This document shows, piece by piece, positions 35,191-37,682 of a stretch of DNA of 37,682 nucleotides. The notes beneath the pieces are model-generated. The model did not search any database. It was not told where the DNA came from and worked only from the letters and a program-made list of their open reading frames with translations. How positions within the stretch are numbered: position 1 is the first letter of the stretch; each line of letters begins with the position of its first letter. A program made the translations under genes and the position numbers. The stretch spans positions 778,405 through 816,086 of the forward strand of contig NZ_CP028903.1 in assembly GCF_001639105.2 (NCBI RefSeq), given 5' to 3'. Source of the stretch: Azospirillum humicireducens (GTDB lineage: Bacteria; Pseudomonadota; Alphaproteobacteria; Azospirillales; Azospirillaceae).

Positions 35191-35598
35191 TCACGCCGCT
35201 GAGTTCTGCGTCATCAGGGTGGTCAGCCAGCGGAAGTTGGAGCCGTCGCCGGCCTGGATGGCGCTTTCCACCACCTGCATCGCGGTGGCCGGGTCCTGGG
35301 GATCGGGCACCGCCGATGCGGCGTCCATACCGGACTCGGCCTGCCCCACATCCTGGGCGAACAGGGTGACCGCACCGACACCGAGCCGCACCGCGGGCTG
35401 GGCGTTCGGCACGACTCCCGTTTCGGCCGCACCGGAGGCGCCGCCCTCCCCCACGCCGTTCAGGGTCTCCAGCATCGCCGCGAACTGGCCGGCCAGCGCA
35501 CCCGCCTGCCGGGGCGCGGACGTCCCTTTGCGCTCCAGGACGTCTTCCGCCCGGATGCGCATGGCTTGCGTGGCCTCGCTGTTGGCCATCATCGACAT
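35191..35598 (-). CDS. Hypothetical protein of 135 residues
   Basis: I do not recognise this protein. It is Ala/Gly/Val-rich, with a helical N-terminal half (EATQAMRIRAEDVLERKG, then AGALAGQFAAMLETLNGV) and a C-terminal helix ATAMQVVESAIQAGDG before WLTTLMTQNSAA. There is no signal peptide or membrane segment. The start at 35598 is supported by AGGGGA about nine bases upstream; the frame extends to 35640. It converges on the S49 peptidase with seven bases between stops. The composition resembles small structural or secretion-associated proteins, but nothing firm can be said. Confidence 0.65.
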   Translation of the reverse strand: MSMMANSEATQAMRIRAEDVLERKGTSAPRQAGALAGQFAAMLETLNGVGEGGASGAAETGVVPNAQPAVRLGVGAVTLFAQDVGQAESGMDAASAVPDPQDPATAMQVVESAIQAGDGSNFRWLTTLMTQNSAA

Positions 35599-35705
35599 GG
35601 GACCATCCCCTGCGGTCAGTGGCGAACCGCAGGGGTACACGCAAAAATCACGCCATCAATGCAACTGCCGATTCGCAAGGCTCGGGGCCGCCCCTGCGAC
35701 GATTT

Positions 35706-35792
35706 GACCGGCAAAAATTTCCCAGCCGACCGGCAGAAGTTACCCAGCGGCCGGCAAGGCTTGCCGACCGCCGGCAGCCGATCAATCGCGGC
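35706..35792. repeat. GC-rich imperfect tandem repeats before yajQ end
   Basis: Two 22-base units, starting GACCGGCA at 35706 and 35728, share most bases, and a weaker third follows. Next, ATCAATCGCG occurs twice with 14-base period up to the YajQ stop region. No gene is seen in 35641-35795. Confidence 0.65.
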
Positions 35793-35795
35793 CAA

Positions 35796-36284
35796 TCAAT
35801 CGCGAAAGTTCTGGTACTGCAAGGGCTGCTCGATGCCCATCCGCTTGACCAGGGCGATGGCGTCCTGCAGGTCGTCGCGCTTCTTGCCCGTCACCCGCAG
35901 TTCGTCGCCCTGGATCGAGACCTGGACCTTCATCTTGCTGTCCTTGATCCCTTTGACGATGGTTTTCGCCAGATCCTGCGCGATTCCCTGCTTGATCGTC
36001 ACGGTATGGCGCAGCGCGTCGCCCGCCGCCCGCTCCGGCTTGGCGGAAAAATCCAGCGCCGCGGCGTCGAGCTTGCGGCGGGTCACATAGACGCGCAGCA
36101 GCTCCTGCATCTGTTCCAACTTGGTGGCGTCATCGGCCAGCAGAACGATGTCGTTCTCGGTCCGCTCGACCGTGCATTTCGAGCCCTTGAAGTCGAACCG
36201 GGTCTCGATCTCGCGGCGGACGCCGGCGATGGCGTTGTCGACCTCGTGGACGTCCGTCTTGGACACGATGTCGAAGGACGGCAT
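35796..36284 (-). CDS. yajQ: YajQ family nucleotide-binding protein
   Basis: A 162-residue cytosolic protein of the UPF0234/YajQ family, with two ferredoxin-like domains. Opening MPSFDIVSKTDVHEVDNAIA and RFDFKGSKCTVER are signature blocks, as is the C-terminal IQGDELRVTGKKRDDLQDAI. In Xanthomonas and Pseudomonas relatives bind cyclic di-GMP and influence transcription; in other bacteria the ligand is uncertain. The start at 36284 follows AGGAG. It is a single-gene unit here. Confidence 0.96.
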   Translation of the reverse strand: MPSFDIVSKTDVHEVDNAIAGVRREIETRFDFKGSKCTVERTENDIVLLADDATKLEQMQELLRVYVTRRKLDAAALDFSAKPERAAGDALRHTVTIKQGIAQDLAKTIVKGIKDSKMKVQVSIQGDELRVTGKKRDDLQDAIALVKRMGIEQPLQYQNFRD

Positions 36285-36383
36285 GGCGGTTCTCTCCTGG
36301 ATAAGGACTTGTCACGAACGAATCGGCCGCACCGTAAAGAAGAGCGGCGCCACACTCAACAGCCGCCTGACGACCTTGGCCCC

Positions 36384-37097
36384 TCAGTGCGCGGACGGGC
36401 GGAACGGCAGGGCGATCTCCCGCAACTCCTTGCCCGGCAGCAGCAGGGTCGCCACCGCCCGCTCCGGCTCGAAGCGCCAGCTGCGCGCATCCAGCAGCTC
36501 GGGACCATCGCACTCCGCCGACAGGTCGGGCCCCAGCGCCGTCCGGCAGGCGGCGATGGCGGCCGTCGGCCAGGACGAATCGCCGAACATCTCCGCCGGC
36601 GTCGGCACGCGGCCCCGCCGGAGATCCACCGTCAGCCCCGCGGCATAGCGGAAGCCGTTGCCTTGCACCCCTTCGGCGAAGAACTGGACCGACAGCACAC
36701 CGGGAGAAACGGCATAGACATCGGCCGTCAGGATCAGCTCGGCCTCCATCCCCTCGGGCAGATCGGTGGCCTCCTTCCGGAACGAGGCGAGTTCGCCCTC
36801 GACGAAGCGGCGGAGAGTCTCGTTGAAGAAGGCCGCGCCGGGAGTGGCGGGGTCGGCGATCTCCGGCCGCTCGGCACGGATGTAGAGGCGGGCTCCGGGC
36901 TTCCCTTCGGTCAGCGGAACCGTGCATAGCCGGGCGCCGAGCGCGGGGTCGGCCCGCAGGGCGGCAAGCTGCCTCGTTCGCCGTTCGGTATCTTCCGCAC
37001 TGCGGGACCGGGCACAGTCGAAGCCCGCCGCCAGCGCCGGGCCGGCAACGGCAAGCAGAAGCGGCAGGAGGACAAGGACGGCGGAAATGCGGACCAT
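36384..37097 (-). CDS. Secreted DUF3298-like protein
   Basis: A 237-residue protein with a signal peptide, MVRISAVLVLLPLLLAVAGP with cleavage after ALAA. Cysteines in the mature start (FDCARSRSAEDTE) recall lysozyme-inhibitor-LprI-like modules. The middle, MEAELILTADVYAVSPGVLS and VQFFAEGVQGNGFRYAAGLT, and the later RGRVPTPAEMF match the DUF3298/RsiV-type pattern, though this assignment is by eye. The start at 37097 has GGAG nine bases upstream. It is periplasmic and of unknown function. Confidence 0.72.
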   Translation of the reverse strand: MVRISAVLVLLPLLLAVAGPALAAGFDCARSRSAEDTERRTRQLAALRADPALGARLCTVPLTEGKPGARLYIRAERPEIADPATPGAAFFNETLRRFVEGELASFRKEATDLPEGMEAELILTADVYAVSPGVLSVQFFAEGVQGNGFRYAAGLTVDLRRGRVPTPAEMFGDSSWPTAAIAACRTALGPDLSAECDGPELLDARSWRFEPERAVATLLLPGKELREIALPFRPSAH

Positions 37098-37188
37098 GGC
37101 ACAGGCTCCATCGGAAAGGAGACCGCAACAATGGACCATTGATAGCCCGGCCGCCGCAACAGCGGCCGGGGCATCGGCATGACGCCGT

Positions 37189-37682
37189 TCAGTTCATCTC
37201 TTCGGCGTAATGGCAGGCGACCAGCCGCTCGTCGACAGGACGCAGCGGCGGAACCTCCGCGGCGCAGCGGTCGGTGGCGAAGGGACAGCGCTTGTGGAAG
37301 GCGCAGCCCGGCGGCGGGTTCAGCGGCGATGGCAGCTCGCCCTTCGGCACCACCCGCTCGAGCCGCAGGTCCGGGTTCACCCGCGGAGTCGCCGCCAGCA
37401 GGATGCGGGTGTAGGGATGGCGCGGCCGGGTGAACACCACGTCCTTGGCGCCATGCTCCACCGGCTTGCCCAGATACATCACCATCAGCGAATCGGCGAT
37501 GTGCCGAACGACGCTGAGATCGTGGGAAATGAACAGGTAGGCGAGGTTCAGCTCCTCCTGCAGATCCATCATCAGGTTCAGCACCTGCGCCTGGATCGAC
37601 ACGTCGAGCGCCGACACCGGCTCGTCCGCGACGACGACGCGCGGGTTCAGCATCAGCGCGCGGGCGATGGCGATGCGCTGGC
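37189..37682 (-). CDS. Oligopeptide/dipeptide ABC transporter ATP-binding protein (OppF/DppF-like), C-terminal part
   Basis: The gene is open at the right edge and is read from 37682 downwards; 163 residues are visible. They begin [10 protein letters not shown], just after the signature motif. Walker B is [16 protein letters not shown], the switch His is in [14 protein letters not shown], and the C-terminal oligopeptide ATPase extension has [12 protein letters not shown] and [17 protein letters not shown]. It energises peptide or similar uptake. The rest of the transporter should lie to the right. The gap to the DUF3298-like gene holds no terminator I can see. Confidence 0.95.
   Translation of the reverse strand, partial: QRIAIARALMLNPRVVVADEPVSALDVSIQAQVLNLMMDLQEELNLAYLFISHDLSVVRHIADSLMVMYLGKPVEHGAKDVVFTRPRHPYTRILLAATPRVNPDLRLERVVPKGELPSPLNPPPGCAFHKRCPFATDRCAAEVPPLRPVDERLVACHYAEEMN

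Overview
The window reads as a chromosomal or megaplasmid segment of a GC-rich alphaproteobacterium, most likely Rhodospirillales and close to Azospirillum. This is an inference from base composition, the GroEL tail, the hisC/chorismate-mutase neighbourhood, metXW, YajQ and many ABC transporters. No phage, transposase, CRISPR or rRNA was seen. Most genes are intact and tightly packed, many with ATGA, TGATG or GTGA overlaps.

Layout. 1-458 is the end of groEL with a terminator. 845-2511 holds a secreted PQQ-type sugar dehydrogenase and a GNAT acetyltransferase. 2560-9314 is a minus-strand catabolic operon: a PotABCD-like ABC transporter (ATPase, two permeases, binding protein) wrapped around a three-subunit HcnABC/opine-oxidase-like flavoenzyme. 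A divergent IclR regulator (9504-10391) and a 59-residue DUF2256 protein follow. 10822-16715 is a plus-strand operon: BMP-type binding protein, double ATPase, two permeases and a CodA-type deaminase whose residue equivalent to E. coli Asp314 is Cys. That change marks bacterial 5-methylcytosine deaminases, so the operon is a candidate modified-pyrimidine salvage system. 16732-17165 is a DUF4258/DUF2283 pair ending at a bidirectional terminator.

17228-21441 holds biosynthesis genes: hisC and a chorismate mutase fused to a decayed prephenate-dehydratase-like module (minus strand), back-to-back with metX-metW (plus strand). 21518-24005 carries small and secreted proteins and an MFS exporter. 24170-27080 is a copper operon, copA-cueR, with a textbook MerR-type promoter. 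27175-27447 is an ORF interrupted by one in-frame TAG. 27524-31531 has a TRIC-like channel, a Tat-exported LivJ-type binding protein, a PPP-family phosphatase and a small PBPb protein. Two tandem, identical tRNA-Pro(CGG) genes, each with its own promoter and terminator, lie at 31580-32057. 32118-37682 holds a polyprenyl diphosphate synthase, DUF2007, a TrmN6-like methyltransferase, an S49 peptidase, a small unknown protein, YajQ, a secreted unknown protein and the end of an oligopeptide ABC ATPase.

A GC-rich palindrome of the type CCCTCTCCCC..GGGGAGAGGG recurs in several gaps and in one case encodes the C-terminal tail of an enzyme.
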